DNA from: Salinivenus iranica
Lineage (GTDB): Bacteria > Bacteroidota > Rhodothermia > Rhodothermales > Salinibacteraceae
Assembly (NCBI GenBank): GCA_002894665.1
Contig: NCRB01000010.1
Coordinates: forward strand, 1 to 63,030
Direction: 5' to 3'
Length of the DNA: 63,030 nucleotides
Under the pieces are notes generated by a model. That model saw nothing but the letters and a program-made list of their open reading frames with translations. It had not been told where the DNA came from and ran no database searches. Shown here one piece after another: positions 1 through 8,703 of the stretch; position 1 is the first letter of the stretch, and the number at the start of each line of letters is the position of its first letter. Both the position numbers and the translations under genes were made by a program.

Positions 1-175
1 GGGCGGGGGCGGCGGGTTCGCCGTCGCCCGACGGCTGGGCGGCCGGAATAAACGACGCGTCCGGACGGTAGTCCGCAAAGAACTCCCGCCAGCTCTCGCT
101 GACGCTGTTGGGGTCGTCTTGATATTGTTTGTACAGTTCCTCGATATAGCCCGTATTGAATCCGAGGGAGCTCAC
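1..175 (-). CDS. sucA: 2-oxoglutarate dehydrogenase E1 component, N-terminal fragment
   Basis: E1 (thiamine diphosphate) subunit of the 2-oxoglutarate dehydrogenase complex, which makes succinyl-CoA in the TCA cycle. Only the first 58 codons lie in the window; the gene runs off the left edge on the minus strand. The translation opens GFNTGYIEELYKQYQDDP, then SVSESWREFFADY, the short N-terminal helix typical of SucA/OdhA that contacts the E2 core. It then enters an Ala/Pro-rich linker. The start is taken as GTG at 175, because no ATG lies nearby in frame and homology begins at once. sucD, which consumes the product, lies about 56 kb away on the same strand. Confidence 0.85.
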   Translation of the reverse strand, partial: MSSLGFNTGYIEELYKQYQDDPNSVSESWREFFADYRPDASFIPAAQPSGDGEPAAPA

Positions 176-321
176 GTTGGACGGGGGATCAGGTGATGAA
201 AAATAAGACGCTCGGCGACTGGACCTATGCGTAACGACGGATCCGCGGTGAGGGTTCAGGCCGGGAGTTGCAAGAGACCCGTCAGACGACAACCTTGGTA
301 ACGGTACGCACAGACTCAACC

Positions 322-3003
322 ATGGACCAACACGAGCTGCCGATGCCGCGACGCGTGTGGGGACTTCTTTTGGCTGGGATGGCCCTGCTCGGGGCTGGGG
401 CGGCGGGGGCGCAGACGCCGGAGGCCCTCTCCGCGCGCGGGGACTCTCTGTCCGGGGCGGGGGATTCCCTACGGGCCGAGGGCGACTTCACTGGGGCCCG
501 GCGGGCGTACCGACAGGCCCGGGCGGCATACCGAGAAGGGGGCACGCCCGACAGGGTGGCCGCCATGAGCGGAAATATTGGGGTGGCGTACTATTCTGGC
601 GATGAGATGAGTGACGCCTACAAGGCCTTTCTCCGCGCGGCCCGCGAAGCAGACGCCGCGGGCGAGAAGGAACAGCAGGCCAATAATTTGAACAACGCTG
701 GAGTGGTCGAGTGGCGCCTGGGCCGATACGACGATGCCCTCCAGCACATCCGCGAAGCGGTCCAAATTCACCGCGACTTGGGGAATCGGAAACGGGTGGC
801 TTCGGGGCGCAACAACATTGCGAACATTCAGGAAGAGCAGGGGAAGTTTCGGGCGGCGCTGCAAAATTTGCGGGCCGCCCTAGAGGTGAACCGAGCCCTG
901 GAGGACTCGGGCGACGTGGCGATGAACCTGAACAACATGGGCCTCATCCTGCGCAGCCAGGGGAAATACAACGAGGCGCAGGAGGTGCAACGTCGGGCCC
1001 TTCGACTGCACGAGCAGGTCAGCGATCGGTCCTCCGTAGCGGACGCCCACAATAACCTGGGCGGCACGCTGAAGGCGCAGGGGCGTCTCGAGGAGGCGCT
1101 CAGTCATTTCCGGGCGTCCCTTCGCATCAATCGGGCCCTCGGCAATCGGAGGGAGATGGCGACGAACCTGAACAACATCGGCCAACTTGATCTCAAACGG
1201 GACCGATACACAGAGGCCGAAGACACGATTCGGGCGGCCCTTCAGATCAGCCGTGCGCATGAGGACCCGGTCGGGGTGGCCAACAGCCGGGCCGCGCTCG
1301 CGAAGGTGCATCTGAAAACACAAGCGTTTGGGAAGGCCGAGGCGGGCTACCGGGAGGCGCTTCGCATGAATCGGGAGATCGGCCGGGCCGAGGCGGAGGC
1401 GTCGAACTTGTATGGACTGGGACAGGTGCACCTTGCCGAGGGGCGGCACAAGCAGGCCGACTCGGTGCTTACGCAGGCGGTTCGCATTACGAGTATGCTT
1501 CTGGAGACGACCACGGGGGCGGACCGCCGGGACTACCTGGCCCAGGAAGCACATTCCTTTCAGGCGCTGGTTACGGCGCGGGTGCGAGCGGGAGAGCCGG
1601 CGTCTGCCCTCCGGGCCTTCGAGCGGGGGCGCGCCCGCCTACTGGCCAAGCGGTTGTCCGAGCAAGAGCGTCCGGATGGGGATCAGGTCCCGTCGGCCTC
1701 ACAGCTCCAATCTGCGATCGGGACGGAGAGTGCGGCGGTCCTCTACGCCAACACCGATACGGAGCGCCCCCTCACGGCACTGGTCGTTACGCGAGATACC
1801 ATCGAGGCCCACGAAATTCCAGACTCCAGTCTCGTGGGGCGGGTGCGCGACCGGTATGAGGACGCGCTTGGGCGATTGCGGCTCCGGGGAGAGCTTGCGT
1901 CGGGAGAAGCCTCCACCCGACTGCTGGGGGAGGCGAAGGGGCTGGGGGCGACCGGGACCGGCGGGAGAGGGCTGGCCGATCTCGTGCGTCTCTACCGCCA
2001 CGACCTCGGGGTGGCGTCGACGCACCAGGTGCTGTCGGACGGGCGCCACCGGCTGCTCGGAAAGTACCTGCACGAGCTGCTTCTTGCGCCGCTGGAGGGG
2101 GCGATCCAGGGGCACGACGAGCTTGTCGTGGTTCCGGATGGGGCGCTGGGGTATCTCCCCTTCGAAACGCTGACCGACTGGGGCGGCGAATACGTCATAC
2201 AGGACCGGCAGGTGCGGTATGTGCAATCGCTACGGGTGCTGCGACTGCTGCGGGAGCGTCCGGCGGCGTCCCCGGACGCGTCGGACCGCCTGTTGGCGCT
2301 GGGAGGCGGCGTCTACGATGCGACGACCTACGCGGCCGACACATCGACTCTCTCCGGGGACCGCATTGCGAGCCGGGGCGGGACGGAGGACGGGACGTGG
2401 CCCAACCTGCCGTGGTCGCTCCGGGAGGTGACCCAACTCGGACAGTTTGCCTCGTCGGCGCATCTACTGACGGGGACGCACATGCGGGAGGACTCGCTGC
2501 GCAGCCTGAACGCGACGGGACAGCTTCGCCGGTACCAAACCCTGCACTTTGCGACCCACGGCATCGTCGATCCGAAGGCGCCCGCGCGGTCGGGCCTCGT
2601 CCTCTCCGGCGCCACGACCCCGCGCCCCGACACGACGGGGGTGGACGGATACCTCACCATGGACGAAATTGCCGCCCTGCGCCTCGATGCCGAGTTCGTT
2701 GGGCTCTCGGCGTGCCAGACGGGGCTGGGGCGCATCTATCGGGGCACCGGGGTGGTGAGCCTTGCCCAGGCCTTTCTCCGGGCGGGGGCCGACGCCACGG
2801 CCGTCTCGCTCTGGTCCGTGTACGACGCGTCGACGCAGGTTTTCATGGAGGCGATGTACCGCCGGGTGTGGGAGCACGGGCAGTCGTGGAACGCGGCCCT
2901 CGCGGAGACGAAGCGGGCCTTCCTGGAAGGTGATCACGGAGAGCGCCTCCGCGACCCCCGCTTCTGGGGCCCGTTCGTGTACTACGGGCGCGGCGGGGCG
3001 TAG
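322..3003 (+). CDS. Exported TPR-repeat protein with C-terminal CHAT peptidase domain
   Basis: 893 aa. An N-terminal stretch (PRRVWGLLLAGMALLGAGAA, ending AGA before QTPEA) looks like a Sec signal peptide. The first half carries about seven TPR units of roughly 40 residues with recurring NNLNN / LGRYDDAL signatures, a protein-binding solenoid. The last 300 residues are a CHAT domain, a caspase-fold cysteine peptidase. The His lies in LHFATHG near residue 746 and the Cys in GLSACQTG near 798, the usual dyad. The block SLWSVYDASTQVFMEAMY and the terminal DPRFWGPFVYYG are typical of the family. ATG at 322 is preferred; ATG at 343 gives a tighter signal peptide, and an in-frame TTG at 268 is less likely. 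It converges with the next gene with 5 bp between stops. The substrate is unknown. Confidence 0.85.
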   Translation: MDQHELPMPRRVWGLLLAGMALLGAGAAGAQTPEALSARGDSLSGAGDSLRAEGDFTGARRAYRQARAAYREGGTPDRVAAMSGNIGVAYYSGDEMSDAYKAFLRAAREADAAGEKEQQANNLNNAGVVEWRLGRYDDALQHIREAVQIHRDLGNRKRVASGRNNIANIQEEQGKFRAALQNLRAALEVNRALEDSGDVAMNLNNMGLILRSQGKYNEAQEVQRRALRLHEQVSDRSSVADAHNNLGGTLKAQGRLEEALSHFRASLRINRALGNRREMATNLNNIGQLDLKRDRYTEAEDTIRAALQISRAHEDPVGVANSRAALAKVHLKTQAFGKAEAGYREALRMNREIGRAEAEASNLYGLGQVHLAEGRHKQADSVLTQAVRITSMLLETTTGADRRDYLAQEAHSFQALVTARVRAGEPASALRAFERGRARLLAKRLSEQERPDGDQVPSASQLQSAIGTESAAVLYANTDTERPLTALVVTRDTIEAHEIPDSSLVGRVRDRYEDALGRLRLRGELASGEASTRLLGEAKGLGATGTGGRGLADLVRLYRHDLGVASTHQVLSDGRHRLLGKYLHELLLAPLEGAIQGHDELVVVPDGALGYLPFETLTDWGGEYVIQDRQVRYVQSLRVLRLLRERPAASPDASDRLLALGGGVYDATTYAADTSTLSGDRIASRGGTEDGTWPNLPWSLREVTQLGQFASSAHLLTGTHMREDSLRSLNATGQLRRYQTLHFATHGIVDPKAPARSGLVLSGATTPRPDTTGVDGYLTMDEIAALRLDAEFVGLSACQTGLGRIYRGTGVVSLAQAFLRAGADATAVSLWSVYDASTQVFMEAMYRRVWEHGQSWNAALAETKRAFLEGDHGERLRDPRFWGPFVYYGRGGA

Positions 3004-3008
3004 CGCCG

Positions 3009-4013
3009 CTACAGCCAGCCCTCGTTCTCGTACCACGAGAGGGTGTCGGCGATGCCCTCGTCGAGGGAAACGGAGGGGGCGTAGCCGAAGGTGCGCCTCG
3101 CCTTGTTGCTGGAGCAGGTGGTGCAGGCGTACCGAATCTCGCGCGCCTTCTCGCGATTGAGGGGCGGGTAGGTGCCGGTGAGGCGCCCCCAGGCCTCCGC
3201 CGCCGCGCCCACGGCACCGATGAGCGGGCCGGGCACGGGGACGGTGACCGCCCAGGTGTCGAGGGCGTTCGTCGTGGCGCGTTTGATCTCCTGCCAGGTG
3301 TGGGGCCGCTCGCTTCCAAGAAAAAAGGTCTCCCCTTCCGCCTCGGGCGTGAGGCTGGCGTCGACCATCCCTTCGACAAGGTCGCGGACGTGGACGAGGC
3401 TGACCGACGAGTCGCCCCCGACCACGGGGCACACGTGCTGCTTCACCGCCTGAAAGAAGTCGAGGATGTCGCGATCCCGGGGGCCGAACACGGCCGGGGG
3501 ACGCACGATGGTAAGCGGGAGGGCCTCCGCGTACGACGTCGTCATGTCGTGCGGGTCGCGCAGCTCGGTCTCCATCTGGGCCTTGCTCTTGCCGTAGCGG
3601 CTGACGGGCCGGAGGGGGGCGTCTTCGGTCGCCGGCGGATCGTCACAGCGGCCCACCGCGGCCATGCTGCTGGTCACGAGCACGCGCTCGACGTCCGGCG
3701 CGGCGTGTTTGAGGGCGCCCATCAGGTTGAGAGTCCCCTTCACGTTGACCTGATAGAAGGGATCCCACTCGGGCGCACGGGTGAGCCCCGCCACGTGATA
3801 GACGTGCGTCACACCGTCCAGGGCTGTCCACAGCGCCTCGACGTCCGACAGGTCGCCGCGCACCGTCGTCACGTCGAGGTCCGAGAGCCACTTGGGGTCG
3901 GAGCGGACGAGGCAGCGCACCTCGTTCACATCGCGACGGAGCAACTCTTCCACGAGGTGGCTGCCAACGAAGCCGGTGCCGCCGGTGACGAAGGCGATCT
4001 TGGAGGCGGGCAC
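3009..4013 (-). CDS. NAD(P)-dependent epimerase/dehydratase (extended SDR)
   Basis: 334 aa extended short-chain dehydrogenase. The dinucleotide motif TGGTGFVGSHL sits at about residues 10-20. A conserved GDLSD, the VYHVAG strand and the catalytic YGKSK (Tyr-x3-Lys) near residue 147 follow. A PPAVFGPRD segment, typical of nucleotide-sugar or dihydroflavonol-reductase-like SDRs, comes after. All catalytic residues look intact. The substrate cannot be named from sequence: sugar-nucleotide epimerase, 3-beta-HSD-like and cinnamoyl-reductase-like members share these features. It stands alone between a convergent gene and an IS-disrupted region, so context gives no pathway. Confidence 0.82.
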   Translation of the reverse strand: MPASKIAFVTGGTGFVGSHLVEELLRRDVNEVRCLVRSDPKWLSDLDVTTVRGDLSDVEALWTALDGVTHVYHVAGLTRAPEWDPFYQVNVKGTLNLMGALKHAAPDVERVLVTSSMAAVGRCDDPPATEDAPLRPVSRYGKSKAQMETELRDPHDMTTSYAEALPLTIVRPPAVFGPRDRDILDFFQAVKQHVCPVVGGDSSVSLVHVRDLVEGMVDASLTPEAEGETFFLGSERPHTWQEIKRATTNALDTWAVTVPVPGPLIGAVGAAAEAWGRLTGTYPPLNREKAREIRYACTTCSSNKARRTFGYAPSVSLDEGIADTLSWYENEGWL

Positions 4014-4128
4014 GATTGAAGTGTGGGTCCAGGATTGAGGATCGAGAGTCGAGGTGAGGAAACGTTAGGATCCGTCTGTTCGGGGTGTCTCCGAAGTGTA
4101 AGGCAATTCGTACACACGGTCACTCGTC

Positions 4129-4515
4129 ATGGCGAAGATCGAGAGTTTTCGAGATCTAAACGTGTATCGACGAGCGCATCGACACGCCAACGCGCTCTTC
4201 GAACGATCTCATCAGTTTCCGAAAGAGGAGAAGTATGCGCTCACCGATCAGATCCGTCGCTCGTCCCGGGCCGTTACCGCCCTTCTGGCGGAGGCATGGG
4301 CCCGTCGGCGGTACGAGGCGGCGTTTGTCAACAAAGTCAACCAGGCATTGGGGGAGGCGATGGAAACCCAGGCATGGCTCGATCACGCTCGTTCCTGCGG
4401 ATACCTCGACGAGAAGGAGTATCGGGAGTTCAATGAGTCGTGGAATCACGTCGGCGCCATGCTCAGACGCATGATTCAACGTGCCGACGGCTTCTTTGAC
4501 TTCTCCCCCGGCTGA
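4129..4515 (+). CDS. Four-helix-bundle (S23-type) protein, 3' end altered by IS insertion
   Basis: 128 aa member of the small four-helix-bundle family first known from 23S rRNA intervening sequences. It shows the usual opening (FRDLNVYRRAH), FPKEEKYALTDQIRRSSRAV, and a second helical pair with EAMETQAWLDHA. The role of the family is not established. The last residues (DFSPG) and the stop codon fall in the right-end hairpin of the adjoining IS element (CCCGGC-TGAA-GCCGGG, 4507-4522), so the native C-terminus was probably replaced. If the element is removed between about 4496 and 5912, the frame would run a few residues more and stop in ttttag near 5940. That reconstruction is inference. Confidence 0.75.
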   Translation: MAKIESFRDLNVYRRAHRHANALFERSHQFPKEEKYALTDQIRRSSRAVTALLAEAWARRRYEAAFVNKVNQALGEAMETQAWLDHARSCGYLDEKEYREFNESWNHVGAMLRRMIQRADGFFDFSPG

Positions 4516-4547
4516 AGCCGGGAGATTCTTCACGGGCTTCTCTGCCC

Positions 4548-5846
4548 TTATCCCACAGGTCTGCATTCCTGCCGCTGGAAGGCGGTCTTACGTGAACTCG
4601 CCGGGGTACACCGTTGCGGTTCAGAGCCTGTCGGCTCGGTTCGCATGTGCGGACGATACCGCACTCCGGTGGGCGAAGCCATGACGGACCGTTTAGGTCC
4701 TTCGCCAGCTACTCGGAGAGGAGAACCTTTCGGTTCATCCTGCCCGAGATACTTCTTGTGGATATTGGCGGCACCTACAAGGTCTCGGTGCCCCTCAAAT
4801 CCACAACCGCAGATATACTCTCTGCCGTGTGGCTTATGCCTGTTTCCACAGGAGGGACATTCTTGACTTGTGTAGGCTTCACCGACGCGCTTTACGGTCA
4901 TTCCGTGCAGTCGCGCCTTGTACTCGATCATGCGAACAAACTCACCGTAGGCCCACTGGTGGAGCCTCTGGTTCGCCTTTGATCCGTAGTCCATACCGTT
5001 TCGAATTCCTGTCAAGTCGCCCACTACAACCGTTCCGACCCGTCTCTCGTGGAGAGTCTTTATCAGCCGCGTGGATTGCTTGTAGAGGAGATCCTTGATC
5101 CGACCCCGGATCTTGCTCAATTGTCGGTCTTTGGCGCGGACCAGTCGTTTCCAGCGTCTGCTGCCGCGCTCTTTCCGGTCGATCTTCGAGTCGAGTCGTG
5201 CTTTGGTGCGATTCTGCTGTCGTCGTAGGCTTCGTAGCTCTCTTCCGTTGACAGTCCAAGACTCATCTCCAGCACGGACAGCGGCAAGATGAATCTCGCC
5301 AATGTCTATACCAGTCGTCTTATCGCCTTTCGGTTCTTCATCTTCTTCGACTTTGTACTGACACCGAAGCTCGTACTGACTGCCGTCCCACCCGATCTCG
5401 ACGCGCTTCGGTTCCTTCTCGGACGGCCAGTCGATGAGTACCGGGTCGTTCCCTCGCCCATTAGAGTCGTTCCCTCGCCCATTAGAGAGGCGAAGTACGC
5501 CATCGTCTCGGAGCCGGATTGCGGCAGGCTTCCACTGAACTTTGAAGTACCGCTTCTGCTTGTAGGGCGGGCGAAGGCCCTCGTAGTCACCGCTCTTCCG
5601 TTTCTTGCGCCAACTCTGAAGGCTATCGTAGAAACTGTCTGCCACCGCCTGAGCAGATTGGCTGTGCAGACCATCGAAGCCCTTGCAGTACATCTTCTGG
5701 GCCTGCCCCTTAGAAAGCCAGTATCCTTGGCGATCTACGAACCGCCAGTGCCACTTCGCCACGGTAGACCACAGTTCTCCTGTCCGCCGAGCAAGACGGT
5801 CGAGTTGGTCTGTTTTGCCCAGCTTGAGCTTGCGAGTTAGGTACAT
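4548..5846 (-). CDS. tnpB: RNA-guided endonuclease TnpB family protein
   Basis: 432 aa. TnpB proteins are RNA-guided DNA nucleases encoded in IS200/IS605 elements and are ancestors of Cas12. The N-terminal helical part is intact. The RuvC-I aspartate is in GIDIGEIHLAAV. The usual RuvC-II glutamate position reads VVVGDLTGI (Gly for Glu), but a Glu is present in VGEAYTSQECPSCG beside the zinc finger. The Zn-binding cysteines are CPSCG and ICGCG, and the RuvC-III Asp is in GHRDLVGAANI. A basic C-terminal tail of about 55 residues overlaps where the omega RNA scaffold would be transcribed. An internal 21-bp tandem duplication adds one extra SNGRGND unit. Whether the protein is active is not known. 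Confidence 0.88.
   Translation of the reverse strand: MYLTRKLKLGKTDQLDRLARRTGELWSTVAKWHWRFVDRQGYWLSKGQAQKMYCKGFDGLHSQSAQAVADSFYDSLQSWRKKRKSGDYEGLRPPYKQKRYFKVQWKPAAIRLRDDGVLRLSNGRGNDSNGRGNDPVLIDWPSEKEPKRVEIGWDGSQYELRCQYKVEEDEEPKGDKTTGIDIGEIHLAAVRAGDESWTVNGRELRSLRRQQNRTKARLDSKIDRKERGSRRWKRLVRAKDRQLSKIRGRIKDLLYKQSTRLIKTLHERRVGTVVVGDLTGIRNGMDYGSKANQRLHQWAYGEFVRMIEYKARLHGMTVKRVGEAYTSQECPSCGNRHKPHGREYICGCGFEGHRDLVGAANIHKKYLGQDEPKGSPLRVAGEGPKRSVMASPTGVRYRPHMRTEPTGSEPQRCTPASSRKTAFQRQECRPVG
5445..5486. repeat. Perfect 21-bp tandem duplication inside tnpB
   Basis: Bases 5445-5465 are repeated exactly at 5466-5486. The unit is a multiple of three, so the frame is kept and the protein carries SNGRGND twice in a loop between the N-terminal domain and RuvC-I. 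The perfect identity suggests a recent slippage event. Confidence 0.95.
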
Positions 5847-6032
5847 ACGTCAGGTTGATCTCTTCGGACCCGCGAGAAGAGTCCGTGTATGTCCCACCTG
5901 AAGGAGGGACCTTTACTGCGCTGCGAAGCGAGTGCTTTTAGAGTGCTCTTCTCGTGCTCTACTCAATACTGTAAATCCTCCTCGTGACTGAGGGGCGACG
6001 TGTGATCATCGATTCTCGATGTTCTATCCTCG

Positions 6033-7442
6033 TCATTCCGTAGCTCTCGTCAGTCGAACCACATTTTCCACGTGCGGGGTGTGGGGGAACATGTCGACCG
6101 GTTGGACGGCGTCGATCCGGTACACGTCGCGCAGGCGCTCCAGGTCGCGCACCTGGGTCTGCGGGTTGCAGCTGACGTAGACGAAGCGCTCCGGGGCTAG
6201 GTCCGCGATCTGGGCGACCACATGTTTGTGCATGCCGGCGCGGGGCGGGTCGACGATGAGCACGTCGGGGCGTCCGTGCGTGTCGACGAAGGCGTCGGTG
6301 AACAGCTCCTTGAGATCTCCGCTCACGAAGGTGCAGTTGTCAACGCCGTTCCGCTCGGCGTTCGTACGGGCGTTGGCGACGGCGTCCTCCACCAGCTCCG
6401 CCCCAATCACCTCGTCCACGTACTCGCTCATGAAGAGCGAAATGGTGCCCGCGCCACAGTACAGATCGTACAGCCGATCCGATGGGTCGAGGTCGGCAAA
6501 GTCCCGAGCCACCTCGTAGAGCCGCTCGGCCTGCAGGGTGTTCGTCTGGAAGAAGGCGCTGGGGCTGATCTCGAACCGGTAGTCGCCAATCTCGTCGTAA
6601 ATGACGCCCGGGCCGAAGATGACGTGCTCCTCGCCCTCGGGGTTCTGGGACTTGCCGGTGTGATTCGTGTGGACGAAGGTCGTGACCTCGGGGAAGTCGC
6701 TCCGCAGAAAGTCGGCGAAGGTCGTGACGCGCTCCATCGGCGCGCCGTAGGTGACGAGGTTCACCATGCAGTCGCCGGTGCGCTCGCCGGTGCGCAGGAC
6801 GAGGTGGCGCAGAAAGCCGTTCTGCTTTTTGATGTCCCACGGGGCCCAGCCCTGGGCCTTCACGAAGTCCCGAATGCCATTGACGAGCCGCACGCTGAGC
6901 TCGGAGTGGAGGTGGCACTCCTGGAGGTCGAGCACCTTGTGGAAATTGCCGGGCACGTGCAGGCCAAGGGCAAAGTCCGTGTCGAAGTCCTTGCCCGAGT
7001 CGATCTCCTCGCGGGTCAGCCACCGGTCCGCGCTGAAGTCGAAGCCCATCTTGTTGCGGTAGAAGAATGGTTTCGGCGACCCGAGGGTCGGGCGCACCGC
7101 CACGTCGTCGAACTGGCTTTGCTGCTCGAACGCCTCCTGCACGCTCTGCTGTTTCATGTCGAGCTGGGCCTCGTAGTCCACGTGCTGCCACGTGCAGCCG
7201 CCGCACGCGTCGGCGTAGCGGCAGCGGGGCTCCACGCGCAGGTCACTCGGCTCCAGGAGGGTGTCGAGCTTCGCCTCGGCGTAGTTTGATTTTGTGCGAT
7301 GGACGTACGCCTTGATGCGGTCGCCGGGGACGGCCCCCTCTACGAAGATGACGTACCCGTCCACGCGGGCGAGCGACTTGCCCTTGTCGGCAAATTTTTC
7401 GATGTCCAGCTCCAGGAGGTCGCCTCGCGAAACCGTCGCCAT
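6033..7442 (-). CDS. rlmD: 23S rRNA (uracil-C5)-methyltransferase, RlmD/RumA family
   Basis: 469 aa TrmA/RumA-type enzyme that makes 5-methyluridine with S-adenosylmethionine. An N-terminal TRAM domain (DIEKFADKGKSLARVDGYVI) precedes an iron-sulfur cysteine cluster, CRYADACGGC. The SAM-binding motif is DLYCGAGTISLFMS, followed by DPPRAGMHK and the catalytic cysteine in YVSCNPQTQ. ATG at 7442 is chosen because the TRAM domain begins directly after it; an upstream in-frame start would add about 30 unrelated residues. RlmD (U1939) and RlmCD-like specificities cannot be separated by eye. Confidence 0.85.
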   Translation of the reverse strand: MATVSRGDLLELDIEKFADKGKSLARVDGYVIFVEGAVPGDRIKAYVHRTKSNYAEAKLDTLLEPSDLRVEPRCRYADACGGCTWQHVDYEAQLDMKQQSVQEAFEQQSQFDDVAVRPTLGSPKPFFYRNKMGFDFSADRWLTREEIDSGKDFDTDFALGLHVPGNFHKVLDLQECHLHSELSVRLVNGIRDFVKAQGWAPWDIKKQNGFLRHLVLRTGERTGDCMVNLVTYGAPMERVTTFADFLRSDFPEVTTFVHTNHTGKSQNPEGEEHVIFGPGVIYDEIGDYRFEISPSAFFQTNTLQAERLYEVARDFADLDPSDRLYDLYCGAGTISLFMSEYVDEVIGAELVEDAVANARTNAERNGVDNCTFVSGDLKELFTDAFVDTHGRPDVLIVDPPRAGMHKHVVAQIADLAPERFVYVSCNPQTQVRDLERLRDVYRIDAVQPVDMFPHTPHVENVVRLTRATE

Positions 7443-7528
7443 GTCGTTGTTGATTTGTGAGGAGGGCACACAATCCGCACGACGCGCAGGGGGTGACGGG
7501 GGCGCCTCTGCGGGCCGCAGCGTGCACG

Positions 7529-8257
7529 TCACCCCTGCGGATCCACGAACTTATACCCGATGCCGTAGACGGTTTGGATGTACACCGGATCCTTCGGGTT
7601 GGGCTCGATCTTTTTGCGGAGCGCCGCCACGTGACGGTCGATGGTGCGGGTGGTAATGTCCCCGCTGATGCCCCACACGTCGCGCAGGAGCTGCTTCCGG
7701 CTCACGGTGCGGCCCCGGTGGTTGATGAAGTACGTCAGGATGTCGAACTCCAGGTCCGTGAATGCGACCTGTTCTCCGTCGCGTGTGGCCGACTGGTCCG
7801 TGAGGTCAACCGTGATCTCGCCGAACGTGTAGGTGTCTCCGACCTCGGGGGCGGGGTCGTCGCTTCGTTCGTAGACGGCCTGGACCCGGGCTGCGAGCTC
7901 TTGGGCGTCGAACGGCTTCGTCACGTAGTCGTCCGCTCCGAGGTCGAACCCGCGCAGCTTGTTTTGGTCTTCGGACTTTGCCGTGAGGACGATCACCGGG
8001 GTGTCGACGCCGGCCCGCCGGGCCTCGCGGAGAACCTCGAAGCCGTCCTTTTCGGGGAGCATTACGTCGAGCAGTACCACGTCGTAGGGGGGCAGGGAGG
8101 TCATCTCCTTGAGCGCCGCCGCGCCGTCTATAACGAGGGACACGGTGTGGGCCCGTGTCGAGAAGAAATCGTGCAGTGTGTTGCCCAGGTCCGGGTCGTC
8201 CTCCACGAGCAGGAGGCGAAGTGAAGAGAGGTCGGACGTGGGAGAGGAAGCAGGCAT
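7529..8257 (-). CDS. OmpR/PhoB-family response regulator
   Basis: 242 aa DNA-binding response regulator. The receiver domain occupies about residues 13-130, with the acidic pair (VEDD), the phospho-acceptor Asp64 in VVLLDVML, the Thr/Ser switch (VLTAKS) and Lys114 in YVTKPF. The C-terminal winged helix (about 140-240) has the PhoB-type recognition stretch TTRTIDRHVAALRKKIE and ends in TVYGIGYKFV. ATG at 8257 leaves a short Ser-rich leader. No histidine kinase is adjacent, so it is an orphan here and its signal is unknown. The gene ends 86 bp upstream of the rlmD start on the same strand. Confidence 0.9.
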   Translation of the reverse strand: MPASSPTSDLSSLRLLLVEDDPDLGNTLHDFFSTRAHTVSLVIDGAAALKEMTSLPPYDVVLLDVMLPEKDGFEVLREARRAGVDTPVIVLTAKSEDQNKLRGFDLGADDYVTKPFDAQELAARVQAVYERSDDPAPEVGDTYTFGEITVDLTDQSATRDGEQVAFTDLEFDILTYFINHRGRTVSRKQLLRDVWGISGDITTRTIDRHVAALRKKIEPNPKDPVYIQTVYGIGYKFVDPQG

Positions 8258-8442
8258 GGAAGACGGAGCGGCGGCTACGGGGCAGCGCACAGGTTCGGGG
8301 GGATGGACCCAATGGCAACGTAGGCGACTGTGTGGTGCCTCGCAACACGGGGACCGTTGCCAAAATGGGGACGCTCCGAACGGACCACGCCTCTGCAGGT
8401 TTAACGGAGCGAATCAACCTTCCAACCGCCTCCCCGTGCCGA

Positions 8443-8703
8443 ATGGATTTTTCGCTCCTGTTCGACCCGGAGTACCTGCCCATTATTGCGGGAACGCTGG
8501 TGGGGTTTGGGCTTCTGGCCGCCGTGCTTCTCGTGCCGGTGTACCGGTTTTTGGAGCGGGAGCAGCAGGTGGCGGAGCAGTGGACCCCGGAGGCGCTGGC
8601 CGAGCGCATGCGGGAGCGGCAAGACACCGGGACCAACGGGGCGGCGGCCGGGGGGGACGGGGAAGAGGACGAGGGTGAGCGCCGCCCCCCCATTCAGTCC
8701 TGA
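8443..8703 (+). CDS. Small single-pass membrane protein, unknown
   Basis: 86 aa starting at ATG 8443. One hydrophobic helix (IIAGTLVGFGLLAAVLLVPV, about residues 12-31) is followed by a charged, probably cytoplasmic tail (YRFLEREQQVAEQW) and an acidic disordered end. I do not recognise a family. The stop overlaps the 3' end of the convergent HhH gene by about 10 bp. The gene is divergent from the response regulator, about 185 bp away. Confidence 0.55.
   Translation: MDFSLLFDPEYLPIIAGTLVGFGLLAAVLLVPVYRFLEREQQVAEQWTPEALAERMRERQDTGTNGAAAGGDGEEDEGERRPPIQS

Larger units (their letters stand above)
4496..5915 (-). mobile_element. IS200/IS605-superfamily element carrying only tnpB (IS1341-like)
   Basis: One tnpB, no tnpA, flanked by subterminal hairpins of the same design. 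At the tnpB 3' side, 4507-4522 reads CCCGGC-TGAA-GCCGGG. At the 5' side, 5891-5910 reads GTCCCaCC-TGAA-GGaGGGAC. Short hairpins with the same tetraloop near both ends are expected for elements moved by an HUH TnpA acting in trans. There are no terminal inverted repeats or target duplication, as is normal for the group. Exact ends are estimates: the right end is placed at the TCAA (minus strand) just outside its hairpin, the left end a few bases beyond its hairpin. Confidence 0.7.
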
